Part shown: piece by piece, positions 50,467-58,850 of the stretch | Layout: each line of letters starts with the position of its first letter | Position numbering within the stretch: position 1 is the stretch's first letter | DNA from: Qaidamihabitans albus | GTDB taxonomy: Bacteria; Actinomycetota; Actinomycetes; Mycobacteriales; Pseudonocardiaceae | Direction of reading: 5' to 3' | NCBI RefSeq assembly: GCF_016464705.1 | Contig: NZ_JAEHOB010000013.1 | Span: 124,001-188,000 of the forward strand | Length of the DNA: 64,000 nucleotides | Position numbers and translations under genes: made by a program | Notes under the pieces: model-generated | What the model saw: only the letters and a program-made list of their open reading frames with translations | Told to the model about the DNA's origin: nothing | Database searches by the model: none

Positions 50467-52983
50467 TTGGCGCAGGGGGACACGACACATCCGCTGGTCT
50501 CGGTCATCGTGGTGAACTACCGCGGCGCCGGGGACACCATCGCCTGCCTGCGCGCACTCGCCGCGCACGACTACCCGCGGCTCGAGCTCGTCTGCGTCGA
50601 GAACGCCTCCCCCACCGACGACGCCCGGCGCATCAGGGCCGCGGTGCCGGACGTGCGGCTCGTCGAGTCCGCGCGCAACCTCGGCTTCGCGGGCGGCTGC
50701 AACCTCGGCGCCCGCGAGGCCCGCGGCACCGTGCTCGCCTTCCTCAACAACGACGCGCGCCCCGGCCCGGCATGGGTGAGTGCCGCGGTGACCACCCTGC
50801 GCGACGAGCCGACCGTGGCCGCGGTGGCCAGCAAGGTCGTCGACTGGGAAGGAACCTCGGCCGACTTCGTGGACGGCGGGCTCACGTGGTTCGGGATGGG
50901 CTACAAGCGACACGCGGGCACGCCGCTCGCCGACATCCCGGCCGCCGAGCACGAGGCGGCCAAGGACGTCCTGTTCGGCACGGGCTCGGCGATGTTCGTC
51001 CGCGCGTCCGTCTTCGCCGAGCTCGGCGGGTTCGACGAGCGCTTCTTCATGTTCTACGAGGACGTCGACCTCGGCTGGCGGCTGAACCTGCGCGGCTGGC
51101 GGGTGCGCTACGTACCGGAGTCGCTGGCCGTCCACCGGCACCACGGCACGATGTCCGAAGTGGACTCGCCGGAGACCGGCCGGGAGACCTTCCTGCTGGA
51201 GCGCAACGCGCTGGCCGCGCTCTACAAGAATCTCTCCGCCGAGAGCCTCGCCGCCGCGCTGCCCGCCGCGCTCGCGCTCACCGTCCGGCGCGCCACCGCC
51301 CGGGGTGAGCTCGACGCCACGCGGCTCGACCTGAGCCGTGACGCCGGGCCTGCCGAGACCGGTCCGGTGCCGCTGCCCCGTACCGCGCTCGCCGGGGTGC
51401 TGGCCGTCGACCAGTTCGTCGAGCTGCTGCCCTCGCTCGCCGCCTCCCGCGCCGCGGAGCAGGAGGCACGCGTGCGCACCGACGCGGACCTGCTGCCGCT
51501 GCTGCGCAACGCCATCGAACCGGCCTACCCACTGCCCCGCTACCTCGCGGCACACGACATCCTCGTCGAGGCCTTCGGCATCGAACGGGCCTTCGGCGCG
51601 CGGCGGAAGGTGCTGGTGCTCACCGGCGACGCGATCACCGAGCGGATGGCGGGCCCGGCGATCCGGGCGTGGAACATCGCCGGGGCGCTCGCGGCCGAGC
51701 ACGACGTCCGGCTGGTCACGGTCAACCCGGTCGCCGACCCGCCGCCTGCGCCGTTCGCCGTGGGCGCGGCCCGCCGCCGCGATCTCACCGGGCACGTCGA
51801 GTGGGCCGACATCGTGATCCTGCAGGGGCACGTGCTGGAGATGACCCCGGCGCTGAAGAAGGAGCAGGCGCACAAGATCGTCGTCTGCGACCTGTACGAC
51901 CCGATGCACCTCGAGCTGCTCGAACAGGGCAAGCGGACACCCGACGACCGGCGGGCCGCCGACCTCGCCGGGGTCACGAAGGTGCTCGACGCGCAACTGG
52001 AGCGCGGCGACTTCTTCCTGTGCGCGTCGCAACGGCAGCGGCACTTCTGGCTGGGCCACCTGGCCGCGCTGGGCCGGCTCTCCCCCACGCTCTACGACGC
52101 GGACCCCAGCACGCGGTCGCTGCTCGCGGAGGTGCCGTTCGGGCTGTCCCCACAGCCGCCGCGGCGCACCGGGCCGGGCCTGCGCGCGGCGTTCGACGAG
52201 ATCGCAGGCACCGACCGGGTGGTGCTGTGGGCCGGCGGCGTCTACAGCTGGTTCGACCCGCTCAGCCTCGTCCGCGCCGTCGACCTGCTGCGCGAGCGGC
52301 GGCCGGACCTGCGGCTGGTGTTCCTCGGCATGCGCCACCCGAACCCCGAGGTCACCGGCATGGACATCGGCGCGCGGACCGTCCGGCTGGCCGACTCGCT
52401 CGGGCTCACCGGCAAGCACGTGTTCTTCAACGAGCAGTGGGTGCCCTACGAGCAGCGGCAGAACTGGCTGCTCGACGCCGACTGCGGGGTCACCACGCAC
52501 TTCGAGCACGTCGAGACCACGTTCGCCTTCCGCACCAGGGTGCTCGACTACCTGTGGGCAGGGCTGCCGATCGTCACCACCGACGGCGACGCGTTCGCCG
52601 ATCTGGTGCGGGCGGAGCGGCTGGGCGTCGTGGTCCCCGCCGAGGACGCCGGCGCGCTCGCCGACGCGCTGGAGCGCTGCCTCTACGACACCGAGTTCGT
52701 GGCCGCGTGCCGGGAACGCATCGCCGAGGTGGCGCAGCGCTTCACCTGGCCGCGCGTGCTCGAACCGCTGCTGGAGTTCTGCCGCGACCCGCGGCCCGCC
52801 GCGGACCGGCTGCCGGGCACCGCGGCTCTGGCTCCGGCCGACCCGGTACGCGGCAGGGAGCTCCTGCGCCGCGACCTCGCACTGGTCCGGGAGTACCTCG
52901 CCGAGGGCGGGCCCGCCGAGCTCGCCCGGCGAGCCGGTGGGCGGGTGCTGAAGCTGGCGCGCCGCGGACGCCGTCATGCCTGA
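50467..52983 (+). CDS. Fused GT2-GT4 glycosyltransferase (838 residues)
   Basis: TTG 50467 is chosen because AAGGAG lies 7 nt upstream; GTG 50449 in frame would add six residues. Residues ~10-270 are a GT2 domain (VSVIVVNYRGAGDTIACLRAL, NNDARPGPAWV, FDERFFMFYEDVDLGWRLNLRGW). A linker of ~100 residues follows, then a GT-B domain from ~380 (VLVLTGDAITERMAGPAIRAWNIAGALA, VVLWAGGVYSWFDPLSLVRAV, FEHVETTFAFRTRVLDYLWAGLPIVTTDG). One chain could add two sugars in sequence. No signal or membrane helix. Largest gene in the cluster. Confidence 0.85.
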   Translation: MAQGDTTHPLVSVIVVNYRGAGDTIACLRALAAHDYPRLELVCVENASPTDDARRIRAAVPDVRLVESARNLGFAGGCNLGAREARGTVLAFLNNDARPGPAWVSAAVTTLRDEPTVAAVASKVVDWEGTSADFVDGGLTWFGMGYKRHAGTPLADIPAAEHEAAKDVLFGTGSAMFVRASVFAELGGFDERFFMFYEDVDLGWRLNLRGWRVRYVPESLAVHRHHGTMSEVDSPETGRETFLLERNALAALYKNLSAESLAAALPAALALTVRRATARGELDATRLDLSRDAGPAETGPVPLPRTALAGVLAVDQFVELLPSLAASRAAEQEARVRTDADLLPLLRNAIEPAYPLPRYLAAHDILVEAFGIERAFGARRKVLVLTGDAITERMAGPAIRAWNIAGALAAEHDVRLVTVNPVADPPPAPFAVGAARRRDLTGHVEWADIVILQGHVLEMTPALKKEQAHKIVVCDLYDPMHLELLEQGKRTPDDRRAADLAGVTKVLDAQLERGDFFLCASQRQRHFWLGHLAALGRLSPTLYDADPSTRSLLAEVPFGLSPQPPRRTGPGLRAAFDEIAGTDRVVLWAGGVYSWFDPLSLVRAVDLLRERRPDLRLVFLGMRHPNPEVTGMDIGARTVRLADSLGLTGKHVFFNEQWVPYEQRQNWLLDADCGVTTHFEHVETTFAFRTRVLDYLWAGLPIVTTDGDAFADLVRAERLGVVVPAEDAGALADALERCLYDTEFVAACRERIAEVAQRFTWPRVLEPLLEFCRDPRPAADRLPGTAALAPADPVRGRELLRRDLALVREYLAEGGPAELARRAGGRVLKLARRGRRHA

Positions 52984-53000
52984 CGGGAAGGACTGACGAC

Positions 53001-54125
53001 ATGACGTCCGAGCCCCGTGTCGCGCGCGCTCAGGCGGGCACCGAACGGCCGCTGCGCGTGCTGCTGGACGGCACCCCGCTGCTCGGTGCCCGCACGGGGA
53101 TCGGCCGCTACACCGCCTCCCTCTCCGAAGAGCTCGCCTCGATGCCCACTGTGGATACTCGTGCGGTGGCCTTCACGCTCCGCGGCTGGCGCAGGCTGCG
53201 CAAGGTGCTGCCGCACGGCGCGCGGGCCCGCGGGATGCCGGTGGCCGCGCGGGCGCTGCGCGCGATGTGGCTGCGCTCGACGTTTCCCCCGGTGGAGTTG
53301 TTCGCCGGTCCAACCGACGTCGTGCACGGCACGAACTTCGTCCTGCCCGGCACGTTCCGTGCGGCCGGTGTGCTCACGATCCACGACCTGGCGTTCCTCG
53401 ACGCGCCGGGCGAGCTGCCGCCCGGTGACCGGAGGCTGCCCGAACTGGTGCTCCGGGGCGCCCGGCGGGCCGACGTGATCTGCACCCCGACCGCGGCCGT
53501 GGCCGACGCGGTGGCCGAGCGGCTGGACATCGACCGCGGCAAGATCGAGGTCACCCCGCTCGGCATCGACGCGGGCTGGTTCACCGGCAGGCCGCCGAGC
53601 GAGCAGCTCCGGGAACGGCTCGGCCTGCCCGCCCGGTATCTGCTGTTCACCGGAGCCGCCGGGCCGCGCAAGGGACTGGACTGGCTCTCCCGCGCGCACG
53701 CCGCCGACCCCGGGCTGCCCCCGCTGGTTTTCGCCGGGCCCGGCCCGTTCCCGGCAGGCGGGCGCTCGCACCACCTCGGCTATTTGTCCGATGTGGACCT
53801 GCAACGGGTGGTCGCCGGCGCCGCGGCGCTCGTGCTCCCTTCACGGGACGAGGGCTTCGGGCTGCCGGTGCTGGAGGCGATGGCGTGCGACGTGCCCGTG
53901 GTGTGCACCGACGTGCCCGCGCTGCGCGAGGTGTCCGGCGGGCTCGCGGCGCTGGTGCCCTACGGCGAGGTGGACGCACTGGTCGAGGCGCTGCGCGCGG
54001 CGGTGGACGACCCGCACGCGGCCTCCACCTCGGCGACCCGCCGGGCACACACGGCGAGCTTCACGTGGCGCCGCTGCGCGGAGGCCACCATAACGGCTTA
54101 CCGCAGGGCCGCCGCGCGCTCGTGA
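53001..54125 (+). CDS. Glycosyltransferase family 4 (3)
   Basis: 374 residues from ATG 53001, GGAAGGA upstream. GT-B fold: LDGTPLLGARTGIGRYTASL, VVHGTNFVLPGTF, VLTIHDLAFLDAP, VTPLGIDAGWF, LLFTGAAGPRKGLDWL, and LPSRDEGFGLPVLEAMACDVP with the EX7E glutamates. Same operon direction as the fused enzyme, 17 bp after it. Acceptor unknown. Confidence 0.85.
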   Translation: MTSEPRVARAQAGTERPLRVLLDGTPLLGARTGIGRYTASLSEELASMPTVDTRAVAFTLRGWRRLRKVLPHGARARGMPVAARALRAMWLRSTFPPVELFAGPTDVVHGTNFVLPGTFRAAGVLTIHDLAFLDAPGELPPGDRRLPELVLRGARRADVICTPTAAVADAVAERLDIDRGKIEVTPLGIDAGWFTGRPPSEQLRERLGLPARYLLFTGAAGPRKGLDWLSRAHAADPGLPPLVFAGPGPFPAGGRSHHLGYLSDVDLQRVVAGAAALVLPSRDEGFGLPVLEAMACDVPVVCTDVPALREVSGGLAALVPYGEVDALVEALRAAVDDPHAASTSATRRAHTASFTWRRCAEATITAYRRAAARS

Positions 54126-54129
54126 CCCC

Positions 54130-54135
54130 TATCAT
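54130..54135 (+). promoter_or_regulatory. -10 element TATCAT for the LexA-type gene
   Basis: TATCAT ends 7 nt before GTG 54143, again a leaderless arrangement. I see no GAAC-N4-GTTC SOS box in the 150 bp upstream. Confidence 0.45.
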
Positions 54136-54142
54136 TCCGCGG

Positions 54143-54805
54143 GTGAGCACCTACGATGATCTTGACGCGTTCGAGCACCTGGACACCTCCGCCCTGCCCC
54201 AGCGTCAGCAGCGAATACTGGCCACGATCCGGGACTGGGTGACGAGGTACGGGTACTCGCCGAGCACCAGGCAGATCGGTGACGCCGTCGGCCTGCGATC
54301 GTCGTCGTCGGTGTCGAGGCACCTGACAAGCCTTGAGGAGCAGGGATTTCTCCGGCGCAGCACCACGATGTCCCGGCCGATCGACGTGCGTGCTTTCCTG
54401 CGGGGGCCCGGTACGCGCGAGCCTGCCGACGACTCGGTGCCCGTGCCCGTGGTCGGCGACATCGCCGCGGGAAGTCCCATCTCGGCCGAGGAGCACGTCG
54501 ATGACGTGCTGACGCTGCCGAGGGAGATCACCGGGCGCGGGAACGTCTTCGGCCTGCGTGTGCGCGGTGACTCGATGATCGACGCCGCCATCTGTGACGG
54601 CGACATCGTCGTGGTGCGACAGCAGTCCGAAGCGCATTCGGGCCAGATCGTCGCCGCGATGATCGACGACGAGGCCACGGTCAAGGTGTATCGCCGCCGC
54701 AACGGGCACGTCTACCTCGAGCCGCGCAACCCGGAGTACGACGTCATCGACGGCGACGGCGCCGTCGTCCTCGGCACCGTTGTCACGGTGCTGCGCAGCG
54801 TCTGA
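54143..54805 (+). CDS. lexA: LexA-type repressor (S24 peptidase fold)
   Basis: 220 residues from GTG 54143. N-terminal winged helix: RQQRILATIRDWVTRYGYSPSTRQIGDAVGLRS with recognition helix SSSVSRHLTSLEEQGFL. S24 domain keeps the cleavage site Ala109-Gly110 (DIAAGSP), nucleophile Ser144 in RGDSMID and base Lys181 in ATVKVYRR, so self-cleavage should work. The DNA-binding helix differs from the usual actinobacterial TSTSSV-type and there is no SOS box at its own promoter, so it may be a paralogue with a different target. Context is glycan genes. Overlaps the next gene's end by 23 bp. Confidence 0.87.
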   Translation: MSTYDDLDAFEHLDTSALPQRQQRILATIRDWVTRYGYSPSTRQIGDAVGLRSSSSVSRHLTSLEEQGFLRRSTTMSRPIDVRAFLRGPGTREPADDSVPVPVVGDIAAGSPISAEEHVDDVLTLPREITGRGNVFGLRVRGDSMIDAAICDGDIVVVRQQSEAHSGQIVAAMIDDEATVKVYRRRNGHVYLEPRNPEYDVIDGDGAVVLGTVVTVLRSV

Positions 54806-55118
54806 CGGAACGCGCCGACAGGGTGCGCCGAACGTACCCCGCCGCGAGGAGCGCGGCGCTGGGCAGGAAGTAGAGCCCCAGCAGTGCGATCCCCAGGAAT
54901 GCCCACGCTGCGAGCGCCACCGCCCCGAGCGCGGCGGCAGGTGACTGGTGGCGCCGCGGCAGCAGCAGAGGGGCGCTGGCGACCAGCGCGGGAGGCGCCA
55001 CGATCAACAGAGTGCCCGGTTCCAGCAGTACGGTCAGCACGATGGCGGCGCACCACGCGTATGCAGCGGCCGCGACGGTCCAGGGTGCGGCGCGAAACCC
55101 ACGGACCAGTGCGCTCAC
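54783..55118 (-). CDS. Small four-helix membrane protein after rmlD
   Basis: 111 residues from GTG 55118, which overlaps the rmlD stop (GTGA) and has AGGGGAG upstream; GTG 55127 is less likely. Three to four hydrophobic segments (VAAAAYAWCAAIVLTVLL, LLIVAPPALVASAPLLL, ALGAVALAAWAFLGIALLGLYFL) and a basic tail. No domain recognised. Coupled translation suggests a role with dTDP-rhamnose enzymes or simply a shared transcript. Confidence 0.7.
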   Translation of the reverse strand: MSALVRGFRAAPWTVAAAAYAWCAAIVLTVLLEPGTLLIVAPPALVASAPLLLPRRHQSPAAALGAVALAAWAFLGIALLGLYFLPSAALLAAGYVRRTLSARSVRRCAAP

Positions 55119-56071
55119 CTCCGGCACTCCCCTGGCTGGTCCGGACTCGCGGACAGGTCCTCAGCACCGCGCAGGGCGTCCCCGTGCCGCTCGGCGAACT
55201 CGGCCAGCGCCTCCCGCCACGGGCGAAGCGGCGTCAGGCCGGCTTCCCGCCACGCGGTGCCGGAGAGCACCGAGTACGCGGGACGCGGCGCGGACCGCGG
55301 GAAGTCCTCGGTGCGGCACGGGCGGACCCGCTCCGGGTCGGCGCCGAGCTCCTCGAAGACGGCACGGGCGAGCGTGTACCACGTCGCCTCGCCGGCACCG
55401 GTGCAGTGCAGCACCCGGCGGGCGGGACCGTCGCCGTCCGCGACCCGGCCGGCGAGCTCCAGCAGTCCGGCGGCGAGATCCGCCGACCAGGTCGGCGTGC
55501 CACGCTGGTCATCCACAATGGACACCGAGTCGCGCTCACGTTCGAGCCTCGCCACGGTACGGACGAAGTTGCCTCCGTGTGCGCCGTAGACCCACGCGGT
55601 GCGCACGATCCACGCCCGCGCACCGGAGCCGAGCACGGCGTCCTCGCCCGCGGCCTTGGTGCGCCCGTAGGCGCTGCGCGGGCCGAGGGGGTCGTCCGGC
55701 TCGTAGGGCCGGTCCGCGTCCCCGGAGAAGACGTAGTCGGTGGACACGTGCACCAGCGGCACGCGGCGGGACGAGCAGGCCGCCGCGAGCACCCTCGGCC
55801 CGTCGGCGTTGACGGCGAACGCCCGCTCCTCGTCCTGCTCGGCCGCGTCCACCGCGGTGTAGGCGGCGGCGTTGATCACCACGGGCAGCCGCCCGGACTT
55901 CCGTGCGCCGGTGGCCAGATCGGCGACCGCCTCGACGACGGCGCCCGTCTCGGTCATGTCCAGCTCGGCCCTGCCCGGCGCTGTGACCTCGGTATCGTCG
56001 CCGGACAGGGCCGCGAGGTCCCTGCCGAGCTGACCGGTGCCCCCGGGCACGAGAACTGCGAGTCGGGACAA
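55115..56071 (-). CDS. rmlD: dTDP-4-dehydrorhamnose reductase RmlD
   Basis: 318 residues from TTG 56071, with GGAAGG about 10 nt upstream. SDR fold: LVPGGTGQLGRDLAAL for NADPH, STDYVFSGD, and the YxxxK pair in SAYGRTKAAGE, then WVYGAHGGNFV. Last step of dTDP-L-rhamnose synthesis; same as Rv3266c. It follows rmlB after 6 bp; rmlA and rmlC are not in the window. Confidence 0.92.
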   Translation of the reverse strand: MSRLAVLVPGGTGQLGRDLAALSGDDTEVTAPGRAELDMTETGAVVEAVADLATGARKSGRLPVVINAAAYTAVDAAEQDEERAFAVNADGPRVLAAACSSRRVPLVHVSTDYVFSGDADRPYEPDDPLGPRSAYGRTKAAGEDAVLGSGARAWIVRTAWVYGAHGGNFVRTVARLERERDSVSIVDDQRGTPTWSADLAAGLLELAGRVADGDGPARRVLHCTGAGEATWYTLARAVFEELGADPERVRPCRTEDFPRSAPRPAYSVLSGTAWREAGLTPLRPWREALAEFAERHGDALRGAEDLSASPDQPGECRR

Positions 56072-56077
56072 CGTCGA

Positions 56078-57070
56078 TCACCTTCCAGTGAGGACGGCAC
56101 GGTTCTTCAACGGCTCCCACCACGCCCGGTTGTCCGCGTACCAGCGCACGGTGTCCGCCAGGCCGGTGTCGAAGTCGATCCGGGGACGGTAACCCAGCTC
56201 GGTGCGGATCTTGGTGATATCGACCGAGTACCGCCGGTCGTGCCCCTTGCGGTCCTCGACCGGGCGGACCATCTCCCAGCCCGCGCCGACCGCGCTGAGC
56301 AGCCGCTGCGTCAGCTCCCGGTTGGTGAGCTCGGTACCACCGCCGATGTTGTAGGTCTCGCCCGCGCGGCCGCCGTCGACGACCAGCTGGATGCCGGAAC
56401 AGTGGTCGTCCACGTGCAGCCAGTCCCGGACGTAGAGGCCGTCGCCGTAGAGCGGCACCGGCTCGCCGTCGAGCAGGTTGGTGACGAACAGGGGGATGAC
56501 CTTCTCGGGAAACTGGTACGGACCGTAGTTGTTCGAGCACCGGGTGACACATACCGGTAGCCCGTAGGTGCGGTGGAACGAGCGGGCAAGCAGATCCGAC
56601 GACGCCTTGGAGGCCGAGTACGGCGAGTTCGGCTCCAGTGCGTGGTCCTCCGACCACGAGCCCTGCTCGATCGAGCCGTACACCTCGTCGGTGGAGACGT
56701 GCACGAACCTGCCCACCCCGGCGTTGAGCGCGGCCTGCAACAGAGTCTGCGTGCCGACCACGTTGGTGAGCACGAAATCCGCGGATCCGGCGATGGAACG
56801 GTCCACATGCGACTCTGCCGCGAAGTGCACGACGAGGTCCACGCCGGCCATCACCTTGGCGACCGCCGCGGCGTCGCAGATGTCGCCGCGCACGAAGCGC
56901 AGGCGGGGGTTGTCGGCGACCGGGGCGAGGTTGTCCTCGCAGCCGGCGTAGGTGAGCTTGTCGAGCACCACGATCTCGGCGTCACGCAGCGTGGCGTACT
57001 CACCGGACAGCGCCTGCCGTACATAGTGCGACCCGATGAACCCGGCACCCCCGGTGACCAGGACCCGCAT
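56078..57070 (-). CDS. rmlB: dTDP-glucose 4,6-dehydratase RmlB
   Basis: 330 residues from ATG 57070; GGGAGGG is 6 nt upstream of it, but abuts the alternative ATG 57076. Rossmann VTGGAGFIGSHYVRQ, VVHFAAESHVDRSI, HVSTDEVYGSI, catalytic SPYSASKASSDLLARSF with YxxxK, and RCSNNYGPYQFPEK. Converts dTDP-glucose to the 4-keto-6-deoxy sugar, NAD-dependent. First gene of the rmlB-rmlD-membrane protein operon. Confidence 0.94.
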   Translation of the reverse strand: MRVLVTGGAGFIGSHYVRQALSGEYATLRDAEIVVLDKLTYAGCEDNLAPVADNPRLRFVRGDICDAAAVAKVMAGVDLVVHFAAESHVDRSIAGSADFVLTNVVGTQTLLQAALNAGVGRFVHVSTDEVYGSIEQGSWSEDHALEPNSPYSASKASSDLLARSFHRTYGLPVCVTRCSNNYGPYQFPEKVIPLFVTNLLDGEPVPLYGDGLYVRDWLHVDDHCSGIQLVVDGGRAGETYNIGGGTELTNRELTQRLLSAVGAGWEMVRPVEDRKGHDRRYSVDITKIRTELGYRPRIDFDTGLADTVRWYADNRAWWEPLKNRAVLTGR

Positions 57071-57218
57071 CTTCATCCCTCCCGCGTCGATCCGCGCAGT
57101 CTGCCACGCCCTCGTCCCTTGAAAACGCAACATCCAGGCAACGTTTGTCGATCCTACGGACGTGTAATGCACAGATCAGTAATGTGGAGGCCGGAACCGG
57201 GGACTGGGAGGAGCGCGC

Positions 57219-58763
57219 GTGACCGACGGGGCGCGGGAACCGGGCGGCACGACGGTCCACCGCCGGCGGCCGCTGCGGATGTTCGCGTTCCTCACCGGCA
57301 AGGCGTTCCTCACCCTCATCTCGGTGACCGTTCTCACGCTCACCTGGTACGGCTGGCAGTTCGTCGGAGACATCAACGAGGGCGTCACCACCACCGATGT
57401 CTTCGGCTCGGAGCCGGAGGCCATCCCGCTGGACGGCGCGATCGACATCCTGCTGGTGGGCCAGGACAGCCGCACCGACGCGCAGGGCAACCCGCTGCCG
57501 CGCGAGGTGCTCGACATGCTGCACGCCGGCGAGGCCGACGGCGAGCGGCAGACCGACACGATGATCCTCGTGCACATCCCGCAGGACGGCAGGCGGGCCG
57601 TCGCGATCTCGTTCCCGCGCGACTCGCTGGTCGAGCTGGCCGGCGGCTACGGCACCCACAGGCTCAACAGCGCGTTCGTCTACGCCTACAACGACACGGC
57701 CGAGACGCTCCAGCAGCAGGGCGGGCTGGCGCCGGCCGAGATCGACGAGCGGGCCAAGGTCGCAGGCCGGAAGAACCTGATCGCCACGATCGAGCAGTTC
57801 ATCGGCAAGCCCGGCATGATCGACCGCTACGCGGAGGTGAACCTCGCGAGCTTCTACGAGATCACCAAGGCGCTCGGCGGCATCGAGGTGTGCCTGAAGG
57901 AGCCGGTGAACGAGCCCAAGTCGGGGGTGAACCTGCCGGCCGGGCGGCAGGAGGTGGAGGGCGTGCAGGCGCTGGCGTTCGTGCGGCAGCGCTACGGCCT
58001 CGAAAACGGTGATCTCGATCGCATCGCGCGCCAGCAGGCTTTCCTTTCCGGGCTCGCCCGCGAGGTGCTCTCGACGGACGTGCTCACCGACCCGGGCAAG
58101 CTCTCCGACGTGGTAGCCGCCGTGAAGAAGTCCGTCGTGCTCTCCAGGGACTGGGACCTGCTCGAGTTCGCCGGGCAGATGCGCGGCCTCTCCAGCGGTG
58201 ACGTGGAGTTCCACACGATCCCGGTGCTGGGTAACGCGATGGTCGGCGGCGCGGCCGTGCTGGAGGTCGACGTCGAGGAGGTCCGCGCGTTCGTGGACCA
58301 GCTGGTGTCCGACGGTGCGGCACCGGAGACGGAGACGACGACCGCGCCCGGCGAGGCCGCCGAGTTCACCGTCGAGCTGTTCAACGGCACCGGCGACGCA
58401 TCGCTTGGCCCGGAAGTGCGGGGACTGTTGCAGGAGAGAGGTTTCCAGGGCGAGGGATCAGCCATTGTGGATGTCCGGGAAAGCACCGTCGTGCGGCACG
58501 CGCCCGGCGAGGCCGTGGGCGCCGAGGCGCTCCGGGAGGCGCTCGGCGAGGAGGTCCGGACCGAGCCCGACAGTGCCGTGGAGGCGGGCAGCCTCCTGGT
58601 TCTCCTCGGCACGGACTTCGAGCTCGGGCCCAGCGAGGAGGCCCGCTCGGGTTTCGCAGGCAAGGCGCCCGTCCGGCAGAGCACGGCCGCGTCCGCCACG
58701 GCCGGGGCCGATGCGCCGGAGGACGAGCCCATCACCGCAGGCGACGTGCCCTGCGTGCACTAG
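57219..58763 (+). CDS. LCP-family cell-wall glycan ligase with LytR_C domain
   Basis: 514 residues from GTG 57219 with GGGAGGAG upstream. One N-terminal membrane helix (KAFLTLISVTVLTLTWYGW), then the LCP domain (~75-340): DILLVGQDSRTDAQGN, TDTMILVHIPQDGRRAVAISFPRD, INRYAEVNL-type region and ALAFVRQRYGLENGDLDRIARQQ. A LytR_C domain lies near 370-460 (FTVELFNGTGDASL). Ends ITAGDVPCVH. LCP enzymes attach lipid-linked glycans such as arabinogalactan to peptidoglycan; M. tuberculosis CpsA (Rv3267) is the match by position. Confidence 0.92.
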   Translation: MTDGAREPGGTTVHRRRPLRMFAFLTGKAFLTLISVTVLTLTWYGWQFVGDINEGVTTTDVFGSEPEAIPLDGAIDILLVGQDSRTDAQGNPLPREVLDMLHAGEADGERQTDTMILVHIPQDGRRAVAISFPRDSLVELAGGYGTHRLNSAFVYAYNDTAETLQQQGGLAPAEIDERAKVAGRKNLIATIEQFIGKPGMIDRYAEVNLASFYEITKALGGIEVCLKEPVNEPKSGVNLPAGRQEVEGVQALAFVRQRYGLENGDLDRIARQQAFLSGLAREVLSTDVLTDPGKLSDVVAAVKKSVVLSRDWDLLEFAGQMRGLSSGDVEFHTIPVLGNAMVGGAAVLEVDVEEVRAFVDQLVSDGAAPETETTTAPGEAAEFTVELFNGTGDASLGPEVRGLLQERGFQGEGSAIVDVRESTVVRHAPGEAVGAEALREALGEEVRTEPDSAVEAGSLLVLLGTDFELGPSEEARSGFAGKAPVRQSTAASATAGADAPEDEPITAGDVPCVH

Positions 58764-58850
58764 CCGAGTCGCCGGTCTGCGCACCGCGGATGTCACGCAC
58801 GCTCTAGGCTGAGCAGTCGGGAGCACGCGCGGGGCGGGGAGGTAACGAGC

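Noticed and set aside
50434-52977. An 847-codon minus-strand frame opposite the fused glycosyltransferase
   Set aside because: Composition is that of an antisense shadow (Val/Glu/Arg/His-rich, no domain), whereas the plus strand shows two complete GT domains.
53990-54142. SOS box upstream of the LexA-type gene
   Set aside because: No GAAC-N4-GTTC or close variant could be found in this interval.
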